Positions 17,368 to 26,849 of a stretch of DNA of 64,000 nt are shown here, one piece after another. Position numbers and translations under genes: made by a program. The notes below the pieces were generated by a model. The model was not told where the DNA came from, ran no database searches, and was given only the letters and a program-made list of their open reading frames with translations. Position 1 is the first letter of the stretch. Every line of letters starts with the position of its first letter. The stretch is from the NCBI RefSeq assembly GCF_014084125.1, contig NZ_CP048405.1:3286001-3350000 (forward strand), read 5' to 3'. Origin of the DNA: Streptacidiphilus sp. PB12-B1b (lineage in GTDB: Bacteria; Actinomycetota; Actinomycetes; Streptomycetales; Streptomycetaceae).

Positions 17368-18966
17368 TCACCGGCCCAGCGCGGCCATGGCCGCGTTGTG
17401 GCCGGGGATGCCGCTGACGCCGCCGCCGCGCACCGCGCCCGCGCCGCAGAGCAGGACGTTGGGGTGGGCCGTGGCCACACCCCAACGGTCGGACCGGCCG
17501 TCCTGCCGGTCCTCGTCCTCGGCGAAGGGGAAGGACAGGTCGCGGTGGAAGATGTTGCCGCCGGGCAGGCCGAGGTCGCGCTCCAGGTCCAGCGGGCTGC
17601 GGACCTCCAGGCAGGGACGGCCGTCGGCGTCGGTGGCCAGGCAGTCGGCCAGCGGTTCGTCCAGCACGGCGTCCAGCTGGGCCAGCACCGCCGTGAGGGC
17701 GGCGGCCCGGACGGCGTCGTGGTCCCGGCCGGCGAACAGCCGGGCGGGCAGCTGCAACCCGAACAGGGTGAGCGTCTGACAGCCCTGCTCCCGCAGCTCC
17801 GGGCCCAGGATCGACGGGTCGGTCAGGGAGTGGCAGTACAGCTCGGACGGCGCGGCGGACGGCACCGCGCCCTCCGAGGCCTCGCGGTGGGCGTCGGCCA
17901 GCTGCCGGTAGGACTCGGCGACGTGGAAGGTCCCGGCGAAGGCCGCACGCGGGTCCACGCCCCGGTCGCGCAGCCGGGGCAGGCGCCGCAGCAGCATGTT
18001 CACCTTCAGCTGCGAGCCCTCCGGGTCGGGGCCCGTGGGAGGCTCCCCCAGCAGCCGCTCCAGCTCGCGCGGGGCGGCGTTGCACAGCACCTGCCGGGCG
18101 CCGATCCGCAGCTCGTCGCCGCCCCGGCGGAACTCCACCTCGGCCTCGGTGCCGTCGGTCCGCACCGCCGACACCTGGCAGCCCGTCAGCAGCTCGGCAC
18201 CGGCGGTGCGGGCGGCCGCCGCCAGGGCATCGGTGACCGCGCCCATGCCGCCGACCGGGACGTCCCAGTCGCCGGTCCCGTTGCCGATCACGTGGTAGAG
18301 GAAGCAGCGGTTCTGCCGCAGGGAGGGGTCGTGGGCGTGGCTGAACGTCCCGATCAGGGCATCGGTCAGGACCACGCCCCGGACCAGGTCGTCCTGGAAG
18401 GACGCCTCCACGGCCTCTCCCAGCGGCCGCTCGAACAGGGCCTCCCACGCCGCGTCGTCGCCGATGCGCTTCCGCAGCTCGGAGCGGGTCGGCAGCGGCT
18501 CGGTCAAGGTCGGGAAGGCGGCGCGGGCCACCCGGGCGGTGCGGTCGTAGAACTCCCGCCAGGCCCGGTACTCCCGGTCCGAGCCGGTCAGCCGGAGGAA
18601 GCCGTCGGCGGTGGCGGCCTCGTCCCCGTTGTCGACCAGCAGACCTGTCGGGCGTCCGTCACGCTCCACCGGCGTGTACGAGGAGACCCGGCGCCGCCGC
18701 AGCTCGACCGGGAGCGCCAGGTCCGCCACGATCTGCCGGGGCAGCAGACTCACCAGGTAGGAGTAGCGCGACAGCCGGGCGTCCACCCCGGCGAAGGCCC
18801 GCTCCGAGACCGCCGCGCCACCGGTGTGGCCGAGCCGCTCCAGCAGCAGCACGCTGCGTCCGGCCCTGGCCAGGTAGGCGGCGGCGACCAGTCCGTTGTG
18901 GCCGCCGCCGACCACGACCACGTCGTAGCGGCTGCGGGCGGGTGCTGCGGCAGAGGTGGTGGCCAT
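17368..18966 (-). CDS. FAD-dependent oxidoreductase, phytoene desaturase/PYROXD2-like
   Basis: 532 residues. The N-terminal dinucleotide-binding motif is VVVVGGGHNGLVAAAYLARAG, followed by LLLERLGHTGGA. The C-terminal FAD signature is NVLLCGAGAVRGGGVSGIPG, with the closing helix HNAAMAAL. The overall pattern is that of the COG1233 amine-oxidase/phytoene-desaturase superfamily, PYROXD2 branch. No carotenoid genes are nearby, so a pigment role is not supported; substrate unknown. The same-strand PLP enzyme gene ends 99 bp upstream and may be co-transcribed. Confidence 0.85.
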   Translation of the reverse strand: MATTSAAAPARSRYDVVVVGGGHNGLVAAAYLARAGRSVLLLERLGHTGGAAVSERAFAGVDARLSRYSYLVSLLPRQIVADLALPVELRRRRVSSYTPVERDGRPTGLLVDNGDEAATADGFLRLTGSDREYRAWREFYDRTARVARAAFPTLTEPLPTRSELRKRIGDDAAWEALFERPLGEAVEASFQDDLVRGVVLTDALIGTFSHAHDPSLRQNRCFLYHVIGNGTGDWDVPVGGMGAVTDALAAAARTAGAELLTGCQVSAVRTDGTEAEVEFRRGGDELRIGARQVLCNAAPRELERLLGEPPTGPDPEGSQLKVNMLLRRLPRLRDRGVDPRAAFAGTFHVAESYRQLADAHREASEGAVPSAAPSELYCHSLTDPSILGPELREQGCQTLTLFGLQLPARLFAGRDHDAVRAAALTAVLAQLDAVLDEPLADCLATDADGRPCLEVRSPLDLERDLGLPGGNIFHRDLSFPFAEDEDRQDGRSDRWGVATAHPNVLLCGAGAVRGGGVSGIPGHNAAMAALGR

Positions 18967-19065
18967 CCGGCAGTCCTATCAGTCGGTCGGTCTCCGGGGT
19001 AGACCCCGGACGAGGGGCGGCTCCGGCTGACGGCGCGGGTCGGAGCGCCCGGCCGGTCCGGACGG

Positions 19066-20295
19066 TCAGCCGCCCGGGCGCAGGTCGTCGAGCGCCTCCA
19101 GGATCCGGTCGACGTCGTCGTCGCCGTGGTAGTGGACGAGCCCGAAGCGCACGGCCCCCTCGGACGGCGGCAGGCCGAGGGCCTTGGCGCACTCCGTCGC
19201 GTAGCTGTCGCCGGCCGCGACGAACACCCCACGGTCGGCCAGGAGCGACGCGACCTCGTGGGTCGACCGGCGCTCCACGGTGACCGCGAAGATCGGCTCC
19301 CGGCCCTCCGCGCTGTCGAGGCCGTGCAGCCGGACGTGCCGCAGGCGGCGGAGCCCGTCGAGCGTGCGCACCGTCAACTCCCTTTCCTGCGCGGCGATCG
19401 CGGGGTAGCCGGTGGCCGTGAGGTAGTCGACGGCGGCGCCCAGCCCGGCGAGGGATTCCAGGGCGAGCGTGCCCATCTCCCACCGCCGGGGGCCGCTTTT
19501 CGCTGCCGGGCGGATCCGGTCGGGGGCGAAGCGGTCGAGCAGGTCGGGACCGGCCGTCAGCAGGGCGAGGTGCGGCCCGAAGAACTTGTAGGCCGAGCAG
19601 ACGCTGACGTCGATGCCGTGGGCGAGCTGGTCCAGCGGGCGGTGGGCTGCGGCTGCCACCCCGTCGGAGAAGGTGAGTGCGCTGACCGACCGGGCGGCCT
19701 CCACCAGGGGTTCGACCCGGACGATGGAGCCGATCAGGTTCGAGGAGCGGGTGAAGGCGACCAGGCGGGTCCGCCGGTCGACCAGGCCGGGCAGGGCTGC
19801 GTAGTCCAGTTCGAAGGTGTCGGGGTCCAGCGGTACGAAGCGCACCTCGGCGCCCCGGCTGCGGGCAACGGCGAGCCAGGGCGACACATTGGCCTCGTGG
19901 TCGAGCTGCGTGCACACGATGTTGTCGCCGGCGTCGAGCGTCTCGGCGAACGCGCGGGCGAAGTGCCAGATCAGCATGGTGCTGCTGGGACCGAAAACCA
20001 CCCCGCCGGGGTCGGCGCCGACAAGACCGGCGCACCGGTCGCGGACCGAGGCGATCAGCTCCGCGGTCTCCACGGACGTGGTGAACCCCCGGGACGGGTT
20101 GGCGTTGGACCGGCGCAGGTAGTCCGCCATGGCGGTGATGACGCTGTCGGTGACCTGGGCGCCGCCCGGCGCGTCGGCGTGCACGAAGGGGCGGCCGTCG
20201 GGGCCGGGCCGCCGCAGGCCGGGGAAGGCGGCGGCGAAGGGCGAGGTCCGATCGGAGACGGAGAGGGGCGCGGAAGAGGAGGACATGCCGTCCAT
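19066..20295 (-). CDS. Cysteine desulfurase-like PLP enzyme (class V aminotransferase)
   Basis: About 409 residues from ATG 20295 (an ATG at 20286 is equally possible; neither has a strong ribosome site). Fold-type I aminotransferase features include GPSSTMLIWHF (phosphate region), QLDHEANVSPW (stacking His), TFSDGVAAAAHRPLD (Asp/His pair) and the Schiff-base lysine in CSAYKFFGPH. This matches the 'cysteine desulfurase-like' branch related to isopenicillin-N epimerase rather than IscS/SufS, which carry a catalytic Cys loop that is not evident here. Biological substrate unknown. Confidence 0.85.
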   Translation of the reverse strand: MDGMSSSSAPLSVSDRTSPFAAAFPGLRRPGPDGRPFVHADAPGGAQVTDSVITAMADYLRRSNANPSRGFTTSVETAELIASVRDRCAGLVGADPGGVVFGPSSTMLIWHFARAFAETLDAGDNIVCTQLDHEANVSPWLAVARSRGAEVRFVPLDPDTFELDYAALPGLVDRRTRLVAFTRSSNLIGSIVRVEPLVEAARSVSALTFSDGVAAAAHRPLDQLAHGIDVSVCSAYKFFGPHLALLTAGPDLLDRFAPDRIRPAAKSGPRRWEMGTLALESLAGLGAAVDYLTATGYPAIAAQERELTVRTLDGLRRLRHVRLHGLDSAEGREPIFAVTVERRSTHEVASLLADRGVFVAAGDSYATECAKALGLPPSEGAVRFGLVHYHGDDDVDRILEALDDLRPGG

Positions 20296-20519
20296 CGTCA
20301 CCACGCCCGGTCGGGCCTGTCCCATGTATCGACGCATACGCATGCGGCACCGCCGCCGCACACCCGCCGACCTGCACCTGCCCGCCTGCGGCCGCGACTT
20401 CTGAGCTGCGGCGGAGGTGAAGCCGCGCGGGAGGGTGGCCCGGCGGCGCCCTTCCCGCCCTATGATTTCGAATGACGCGTTCGTACACGTGCGGCGCGTG
20501 CAGGGAATTGGGGGCGGAC

Positions 20520-21356
20520 ATGACCGATGAGCACGCGTGGATGAGGGCGGACCCAGGCCCGATACCCACCGTCGACCTGCACACCGACCGGGCGCACTCG
20601 GCTCGCGTCTACGACTACCTGTTGGGCGGCAAGGACAACTTCCCCGCCGACCGGGAGGCCGGCGACAAGGTCATCACGGACTGGCCCACGGCCCACACCG
20701 CCACCCTCGCCGCCCGTGCCTGCATGCACCGGATCACCCGGCGCCTGGCCGAGGTCCACGGCGTCCGCCAGTTCTTCGACATCGGCACCGGCATCCCGAC
20801 CACGCCGAACCTGCACGAGATCGCCCAGAGCGTCGACCCGGCCTGCCGGGTCGTGTACGTGGACAACGACCCCATCGTGCTCGCCCACGCGCGCGCCCTG
20901 CTGACCAGCACCCCCGAGGGCCGCACCGCCTACATCGACGGCGACCTGCGCGACACCGGGAAGCTGCTGGCGCACCCCGTGCTGCACGAGACGCTGGACC
21001 TGACGCGGCCGGTGGCGCTGACCCTCATCAACATCCTGCACTTCTACAGCGACGAGGTGGCGCGCCCGCTCGTCCAGCAGTTGGTGGCGGCGCTGCCGCC
21101 GGGCAGCTTCCTCGCGGTGACGACCGGCACCGCGGACTCCGCCCCGGACGAGGTCGCGCGGGCGGCCCAGCACTACCGGAACGCCGGTATCGACAACTAC
21201 CAGCGCACCCGACGCCAGGTGGAGCAGTTCTTCGCTGGACTGGAGTGGGACGAACCCGGCGTCGCCCTGGCCAACCGCTGGCACCCGGACGCCGACGGCC
21301 CGGCCCTGGACGACAGCGAGGTGACCGTGTACGCGGGAATCGCCCGCAAGCCGTAG
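20520..21356 (+). CDS. SAM-dependent methyltransferase, PF04672 (DUF574) family
   Basis: 278 residues from ATG 20520, behind GGGGGCGG; an ATG at 20472 would add 16 residues. Family hallmarks: DLHTDRAHSARVYDYLLGGKDNF near the start, FFDIGTGIPTTPNLHE as the SAM loop, VVYVDNDPIVLAHARALL and a closing DDSEVTVYAGIARKP. These are abundant in Streptomyces genomes and their substrates are mostly unknown. A TATGAT -10-like element lies at 20461-20466. Confidence 0.9.
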   Translation: MTDEHAWMRADPGPIPTVDLHTDRAHSARVYDYLLGGKDNFPADREAGDKVITDWPTAHTATLAARACMHRITRRLAEVHGVRQFFDIGTGIPTTPNLHEIAQSVDPACRVVYVDNDPIVLAHARALLTSTPEGRTAYIDGDLRDTGKLLAHPVLHETLDLTRPVALTLINILHFYSDEVARPLVQQLVAALPPGSFLAVTTGTADSAPDEVARAAQHYRNAGIDNYQRTRRQVEQFFAGLEWDEPGVALANRWHPDADGPALDDSEVTVYAGIARKP

Positions 21357-21421
21357 CCGCCCGGCAGGCCGCGGGGTGCGAGAAGATGGACCGAGTCCTC
21401 AGGCCCAGGAAGGCAACACCG

Positions 21422-22195
21422 ATGAGCACACCGTCCCCGGTCGACTACCCTGCGGCCGTCGCCGCGCAGACCGCCCGCTTCGTCGACGCCGTCGCCGGTG
21501 CCGACCTCGCCGCCGCCGTGCCGTCCTGCCCCGGCTGGACGCTGGCCGACCTGGTCAAGCACGCGGGCAGCGTGCAGCGCTGGTTCTCCGTGCTGCTGCG
21601 CCAACGGATCCAGGAGCGGCCGACCAGCCGCGACGTCGACCTCGACCTGCCGGAGCGGGAGGCGGACTACCCCGGGTGGCTGGCGGCGAGCGCGGCCGTG
21701 GCCGCGGAGGCGTTCACGGCGGCCGGTGACCTGGACGGCCCGATGTGGGCCTGGGGCGCCGACCAGCACGCCCGGTTCTGGGTCCGCAGGATGCTCTTCG
21801 AGACCGTGCTGCACCGCGTCGACGCCGAGTCCGCCCTGGGCCTGCGGCCGGACGTCGACGGCGACCTCGCGGCCGACGGCGTGGACGAGTTCCTCACCAA
21901 CCTGCCCTTCGCTGCCTTCTTCGCCCCGGACACCGCGAACCTGCGAAGCTCCGACGGCGACCGGACCATCCGCTTCAGCTGCGCCGACACGGACCGGGAC
22001 TGGCTGGTCCGGCTGCGGGCCGACGGCTTCGGGCCCGTACCGGAGGCGACGGCAGCCGCCGACGCGACCGTCCGGGGCAGCGCGCAGGACCTGCTGTTGC
22101 TGGTGTACGGGCGGCTGGACCTCGCGTCGGGCGGTATCGAGGCCGTCGGCGACGAGAAGCTGCTGGCCCACTGGTTCGCCAACTCGGCCTTCTGA
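21422..22195 (+). CDS. Maleylpyruvate isomerase family, mycothiol-dependent (DinB-like fold)
   Basis: 257 residues. The N-terminal helical domain has the family motif CPGWTLADLVKHAGSVQRWF (His as a metal ligand) and a second His/Glu site around RRMLFETVLHRVDAESAL, forming the DinB-type metal site. A C-terminal SCP2-like domain (TIRFSCADTDRDWLVRL ... GSAQDLLLLVYGRL) follows. The family uses mycothiol and includes maleylpyruvate isomerase, but most members have no assigned substrate. It starts 65 bp after the methyltransferase gene, probably in the same transcript. Confidence 0.88.
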   Translation: MSTPSPVDYPAAVAAQTARFVDAVAGADLAAAVPSCPGWTLADLVKHAGSVQRWFSVLLRQRIQERPTSRDVDLDLPEREADYPGWLAASAAVAAEAFTAAGDLDGPMWAWGADQHARFWVRRMLFETVLHRVDAESALGLRPDVDGDLAADGVDEFLTNLPFAAFFAPDTANLRSSDGDRTIRFSCADTDRDWLVRLRADGFGPVPEATAAADATVRGSAQDLLLLVYGRLDLASGGIEAVGDEKLLAHWFANSAF

Positions 22196-22234
22196 GGCGG
22201 ACAATGGCCGACGGGAGCGGCTGCTTCGCTGCGG

Positions 22235-22906
22235 TCAGAGGGAGCTGTCCAGCCAGCGGGTGACGCCGGAGACGTGGACCGTGGCCCAGGCCCGCGCGGT
22301 CTCCGTGTCGTGCAGCGCCAGCGCGTCCAGGATGGCCCGGTGCTCGGCCAGCGTGCGCGGCACCGCGTCCTCCTGGGTGAGGCCGCGCCAGACCCGGGCC
22401 CGCACCGTCGGCCCGGAGATGGCCTCCAGCATCGAGCAGAGCAGCGGGACACCCGAGGCCGCGGCGATCCTGGTGTGGAACTCCAGGTCACTGGCGACCA
22501 GCTCCTCCAGCTCCGGGTGATCCCCCAGCGCGTCCAGCAGCCCGCGCAGCTCGGCCAGCTCCTCCTCGCCGATGCGCTGGGCGGCCAGGGCGGTGGCGGC
22601 CGGCTCCAGGATGGCGCGGACCTGGAACGCCTGCATGATGGTGTCGTCGCGGTGGAAGTCGAGCACGAACGTGACCGCTTCCAGCAGCAGCCCGGCCTCC
22701 AGGCTGCTCACGTACGTGCCGTCGCCCTGCCGTACGTGGAGGATGTTCAGCAACGACAGCGCCCGGACCGCCTCGCGCAAGGAGCTGCGCGACAGCCCCA
22801 GCTCCACGGCCAGGTCCTGCTCCTTGGGCAACTTGTCCCCGGGCTTCAGCTGCCCGGAAACGATCATCTCTTTGATCTTTCCGATGGCTTCGTCGGTGAC
22901 CGGCAC
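22235..22906 (-). CDS. FadR/GntR-family transcriptional regulator
   Basis: 223 residues from a GTG at 22906 preceded by GGGAGAG. A GntR winged helix (about 5-70: LKPGDKLPKEQDLAVELGLS, SSLREAVRALSLL) is followed by an all-helical FCD effector domain (about 85-215) with metal-site residues in DLEFH and AEHRAILDAL. FCD regulators usually respond to carboxylic acids. It sits downstream of the pyruvate oxidase gene on the same strand after a 215-bp gap, so it probably has its own promoter; a link with pyruvate or lactate metabolism is inference. Confidence 0.9.
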   Translation of the reverse strand: MPVTDEAIGKIKEMIVSGQLKPGDKLPKEQDLAVELGLSRSSLREAVRALSLLNILHVRQGDGTYVSSLEAGLLLEAVTFVLDFHRDDTIMQAFQVRAILEPAATALAAQRIGEEELAELRGLLDALGDHPELEELVASDLEFHTRIAAASGVPLLCSMLEAISGPTVRARVWRGLTQEDAVPRTLAEHRAILDALALHDTETARAWATVHVSGVTRWLDSSL

Positions 22907-23121
22907 GTCGCACTCTCCCGATAGGTCCGACCTATGCGGGCATGGTATCCGACCCCGGTGACGAGGAGGCGGCCCTCCGAACAGCCAGGTACAGCAGCCC
23001 GGTGAGGGTGTGATGCTGAGGCAGACACGCCAATGATGGGAGGGGTTCACGCGGTGCCGGGCTCCGCGGAGGCGCGGAGAGTGATGCCCGGGGCGGCCGG
23101 CAGCCGCCCCGGGAGCCGGTG

Positions 23122-24921
23122 TCACGCGCCGTGGCTCTGGAGGTTCTCCTTGAGTTTGGCGATGGCGAAGCCCCAGCCCTGGGCCACGGTGGGCTTGCCG
23201 GGGACGGCGATCTCCTGAGGGTTGGTCAGGACGTCCAGCAGGACCGGCCCGGGGGTGGCGAAGGCCCGTCGGACGCCCTCGTGCAGGTCGGCGGGATCGG
23301 TGATGCGGATGCCGGTCAGCCCCAGGGCGGTGGCCACGGCGGCGAAGTCGGGATTGTCGAGTTCGGTGCCGAACTCGGCCAGACCCGACTGCTCCTGTTC
23401 GAGCTTGACCATGCCCAGGCGGCGGTTGTCGAAGACCACCAGCTTGACCGGCAGTTGGTAGGTCTTGATCGTCATCAGGTCGCCCAGCAGCATGCTGAGC
23501 CCGCCGTCGCCGCAGAACGCCACCACCTGGCGGTCGGGAGCCCACAGCTGCGCGCCCATGGCCTGGGGCATGGCGTTGGCCATGGAGCCCAGGTTGTAGG
23601 AGCCGATCAGCCGCCGGGTGCCGTGCATGGACACGAAGCGCGAGAGCCAGACGGTGGCCATGCCGGTGTCGGAGGTGAACACGGCGTCGTCGTCGGCGTA
23701 GCTGTTCACGGCCGCGGCCAGGGCTTCGGGGCGCACGTCGTGGTCGCGGTTGTCCAGGGCCGCGCGCAGCCGGCGCAGGCCGTGCCGGTCGTGGTCCGGG
23801 TCGGCCAGGCTCTGCTGGCCCTGGTTCCAGTGGTCGTACTTCGCCCGGGACTCCTCCAGGTGGGTGCGGTCCGCGATCGCGGTGAGCATCGGAAGCAGCG
23901 CCCGCAGGGTGGCGCCCACGTCGCCGGTCAGGCCGGCGTCCAGGGGGGTGCGGCGCCCCAGGTGCTCTTCGCGGGTGTCGATCTGGACCACCTTGCAGCC
24001 GGTGGGGTACCAGTCGCGGTAGGGGAAGTCGGTGCCGAGCATGACCAGGGTCTCGCAGTCGTCCAGCGCGTGGGCGGCGGCGGGGTTGCCGATCAGGCCG
24101 GTCTGGCCGACCTGGTAGGGGTTGTCGCCCTCGAAGCCCTCCTTGGCCTTGAGCGTCAGCACCATGGGCGCGGACAGCAGCTCGGCCAGTTGCAGGACCT
24201 CCGCGCGGGCGTCGCGGGCCCCCTTGCCGACCAGCAGGGTCACCTTGCCCGCCGTACCGATGACCTCGGCGGCGGCGGTCAGCGCCTGGTCCTCGGGGCG
24301 GGTGACCGCGCGGCTGAGCGCGAACCGGGCCGGGCGGTCCTGCTCCAGCTCCTGGTCGCCCAGATCGCCGGGGACGGTCAGCACGGCCACCCCGCCCAGG
24401 CTGACCGCGGCGCGGACCGCGGACTCCAGCAGGCGCGGCATCTGCTCGGGCGAGGTGACGGTGGCGCGGAAGACCGCCACATCACGGAACAGCAGGTCGT
24501 TGTCGACCTCCTGGAAGTAGTCGCTGCCGACCTCGGCCAGCGGCACCTGCCCGCAGACCGCCAGGACCGGGGTGCGGCTCTTGGCCGCGTCGTACAGGCC
24601 GTTGAGCAGGTGCACGGAGCCCGGGCCCACCGTTCCCATGCACACGCCCAGGGTTCCCGACAGCTGCGACTGGGCGCTCGCGGCGAAGGCCGCCGCCTCC
24701 TCGTGGCGGCACCCGATCCAGTCGATGCCCTCGGTGGTGCGGATGGCCTCGGTCAGCGGGTTCAGGGCGTCCCCCACCACCCCGAAGACGTGGTTGACAT
24801 CCAGGTCCTTCAAGGCGTCGACGATCACACGGGCGACAGTACGGGCCACAGCGGGCTTCCTTTGTTCGAAGTCGGTACGGGCGGCCGGGGCCGGAGCGGC
24901 CGGCCGGGGTTCGGTACTCAT
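23122..24921 (-). CDS. Thiamine-diphosphate-dependent pyruvate oxidase/dehydrogenase (PoxB-like)
   Basis: 599 residues from the ATG at 24921, which overlaps the upstream stop (ATGA). A GTG at 24849 behind AAAGGAAG begins the conserved part (VARTVARVIVDAL) and may be the true start. The ThDP-enzyme layout is complete: the catalytic Glu in CRHEEAAAF, the FAD/Rossmann-type middle domain (GNPAAAHALDDCETLVMLGTD) and the C-terminal ThDP/Mg motif GDGGLSMLLGDL ... N. It resembles quinone-dependent pyruvate dehydrogenase, converting pyruvate to acetate and CO2 at the membrane. The coupled upstream gene is an FMN glutamate-synthase-like protein. Confidence 0.88.
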   Translation of the reverse strand: MSTEPRPAAPAPAARTDFEQRKPAVARTVARVIVDALKDLDVNHVFGVVGDALNPLTEAIRTTEGIDWIGCRHEEAAAFAASAQSQLSGTLGVCMGTVGPGSVHLLNGLYDAAKSRTPVLAVCGQVPLAEVGSDYFQEVDNDLLFRDVAVFRATVTSPEQMPRLLESAVRAAVSLGGVAVLTVPGDLGDQELEQDRPARFALSRAVTRPEDQALTAAAEVIGTAGKVTLLVGKGARDARAEVLQLAELLSAPMVLTLKAKEGFEGDNPYQVGQTGLIGNPAAAHALDDCETLVMLGTDFPYRDWYPTGCKVVQIDTREEHLGRRTPLDAGLTGDVGATLRALLPMLTAIADRTHLEESRAKYDHWNQGQQSLADPDHDRHGLRRLRAALDNRDHDVRPEALAAAVNSYADDDAVFTSDTGMATVWLSRFVSMHGTRRLIGSYNLGSMANAMPQAMGAQLWAPDRQVVAFCGDGGLSMLLGDLMTIKTYQLPVKLVVFDNRRLGMVKLEQEQSGLAEFGTELDNPDFAAVATALGLTGIRITDPADLHEGVRRAFATPGPVLLDVLTNPQEIAVPGKPTVAQGWGFAIAKLKENLQSHGA

Positions 24922-26501
24922 CCGGCGAAGCGGTCCGGGTCGGCGGCGTCCCAGTCCCGCTGCCACGATTGCGGGGCGTCCTTGAGGAGCTGGCCCGGGG
25001 TCAGCCACTCGTGCAGCTCGGCGTAGCTGCGCACGGTGTGCGGGTCGATGCGGTGCAGGAGCATGTGCGGTGCCAGCTCGGACCGGTCGGTGACGCCCAT
25101 CGAGGCCATGAGCTGGAGCGCGCTCTTGACGGTGGCCTCCTGGAAGCGCTGCACCCGGTGGGACTTGTCGCCGACGTCCAGGGCGTGGGCGAGCTTCGGA
25201 TCCTGGGTGGCGACGCCGACCGGGCAGGTGTTGGTGTGGCAGCGCTGGGCCTGGATGCAGCCGACCGCGAACATCATGGCCCGGGCCGCGTTGGTGTAGT
25301 CCGCTCCCTGGAGCAGGCGCTTGACCAGGTCGCTGCCGGTGGCGACCTTGCCGCTGGCGCCTATCTTGATCCGGTCCCGGAGCCCGGCGCCGACCAGGGC
25401 GTTGTGCACGGTGATCAGGCCCTCGGTCAGCGGCAGGCCGACATTGTCGGCGAACTCCAGCGGCGCCGCGCCGGTGCCGCCCTCGGCACCGTCGACCACG
25501 ATGAAGTCCGGCGTCACGTCCTCGGCCAGCATCGCCTTGCAGACGGCCAGGAACTCCCGGCGCGAGCCCACGCAGAGCTTGAAGCCCACCGGCTTGCCGC
25601 CCGCCAACTCCCGCATCCGGTCCAGGAACCGGACCAGCTCCCTCGGGGTGGAGAACACCCGGTGGTACGGGGGCGAGGTCACCGTCTGCCCCTGGGGCAC
25701 GCCGCGGACCTTGGCGATCTCGGCCGTGACCTTCGGTCCCGGCAGTACGCCCCCGATGCCGGGCTTGGCGCCCTGACTGAGCTTGAGGGAAACGCATTTG
25801 ACCTGCTCGTGGGCCGCCTTCTCGGCGAACAGCTTCTCGTCGAAGCCGCCGTCCTCGGTGCGGCAGCCGAAGTAGCCGGTGCCGATCTCCCAGATCAGGT
25901 CCCCGCCGGGGCGCAGGTGGTACTCGGACAGGCCGCCCTCACCGGTGTCGTGGGCGAAACCCCCCAGGGCGGCACCGGTGTTCAGCGCCAGCAGGGCGTT
26001 GGACGACAGGGCGCCGAAGCTCATCGCGGACACGTTCAACAGGGCCATGTCGTAGGGCTGGGTGCACTTGGCGCCGCCGATCCGCACCCGGGGCGCGTCC
26101 TCGGGCACCGGCCGCGGAACCATCGAGGGAACCAGGTACTCGCTGCCCGGCTGGTAGAGATCCCGCTCGGTGCCGAACGGCTCCTCCGCGGCGGTGCCCT
26201 TGGCGCGCTCGTAGACGATGCTGCGGGTGTCGCGGTCGAAGGGGCGGCCGTCGAAGTTGCGCTCGATGAAGTACTGCTGCAGCTCCGGGCGCACGTCCTC
26301 CAGCAGGAACCGAAGATGGCCCAGCACCGGATAGTTGCGCAGCACCGAGTGCTTCCGTTGCAACAGGTCCCACACCGCCAGTACCAGAACCGCAGTCAGC
26401 ACACCTGCGGCGGTCCACCACCACGGCGACAGGAGGACCGCCGCCACCACCGAGCCGGCCATCAACGAGCCGGCAAACGCAACCACCAGAGTTTTCAGCA
26501 C
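24918..26501 (-). CDS. FMN-binding glutamate-synthase-like protein (GltB central domain) with N-terminal membrane helices
   Basis: 527 residues from a GTG at 26501 with AAGGGG 5 nt upstream. Two N-terminal hydrophobic helices (about 1-45) anchor it. The rest is the alpha-subunit synthase TIM barrel: MSFGALSSNALLALN, TGEGGLSEYH, KLSQGAKPGIGG, DFIVVDGAEGGTGAAP and the Fe-S-type cluster motif CIQAQRCHTNTCPVGVA. It lacks the glutaminase domain of GltB and belongs to the stand-alone ferredoxin-like glutamate synthase family of uncertain substrate. It is directly coupled (ATGA) to the pyruvate oxidase gene. Confidence 0.88.
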   Translation of the reverse strand: MLKTLVVAFAGSLMAGSVVAAVLLSPWWWTAAGVLTAVLVLAVWDLLQRKHSVLRNYPVLGHLRFLLEDVRPELQQYFIERNFDGRPFDRDTRSIVYERAKGTAAEEPFGTERDLYQPGSEYLVPSMVPRPVPEDAPRVRIGGAKCTQPYDMALLNVSAMSFGALSSNALLALNTGAALGGFAHDTGEGGLSEYHLRPGGDLIWEIGTGYFGCRTEDGGFDEKLFAEKAAHEQVKCVSLKLSQGAKPGIGGVLPGPKVTAEIAKVRGVPQGQTVTSPPYHRVFSTPRELVRFLDRMRELAGGKPVGFKLCVGSRREFLAVCKAMLAEDVTPDFIVVDGAEGGTGAAPLEFADNVGLPLTEGLITVHNALVGAGLRDRIKIGASGKVATGSDLVKRLLQGADYTNAARAMMFAVGCIQAQRCHTNTCPVGVATQDPKLAHALDVGDKSHRVQRFQEATVKSALQLMASMGVTDRSELAPHMLLHRIDPHTVRSYAELHEWLTPGQLLKDAPQSWQRDWDAADPDRFAG

Positions 26502-26575
26502 AGCTACCCCTTGCCCCCGGACCAGGAGCACAAGCAGCTCATGTTCGAACCGTTGCCTTGAGCGCCGACCGGGGG

Positions 26576-26703
26576 TCAGGCGGCGAAACCGCCGTCCACG
26601 GCAATGGAGGCACCGGTGACGTACCGGCCGCCGGCGCCCGGGCCGTCGGCGGGGTTCACGTCGGTCTCGATCGGCCTCGTGCGTCCCGGGCCAGGAGTCC
26701 GGC
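26576..26703 (-). pseudogene. 3' remnant of a short-chain dehydrogenase (SDR) gene
   Basis: Read on the minus strand, this stretch ends in PIETDVNPADG, then RYVTGASIAVDGGFAA and a TGA at 26576-26578. This is the standard SDR ending (PGP ... T-D-M/V-NP, then GxYVTG-x-xhxVDGG). Only about 40 codons can be recognised; the NAD-binding and catalytic regions are gone. It explains most of the otherwise empty 26502-26849 interval. No start or ribosome site is present. Confidence 0.7.
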
Positions 26704-26849
26704 GCTGGTCGGACGTCGCGCTGGACGCGTGATGCGGGCCGCCGGGGACGCGGCCGGGGATGGCTGGTTTGCTGACCGGTGGTCACCGGCCCCCTTCCGG
26801 TGGTGCGGCCGGGGTGCTGTCATGGCAGGAGTCGACATCGGGGGTTGAC

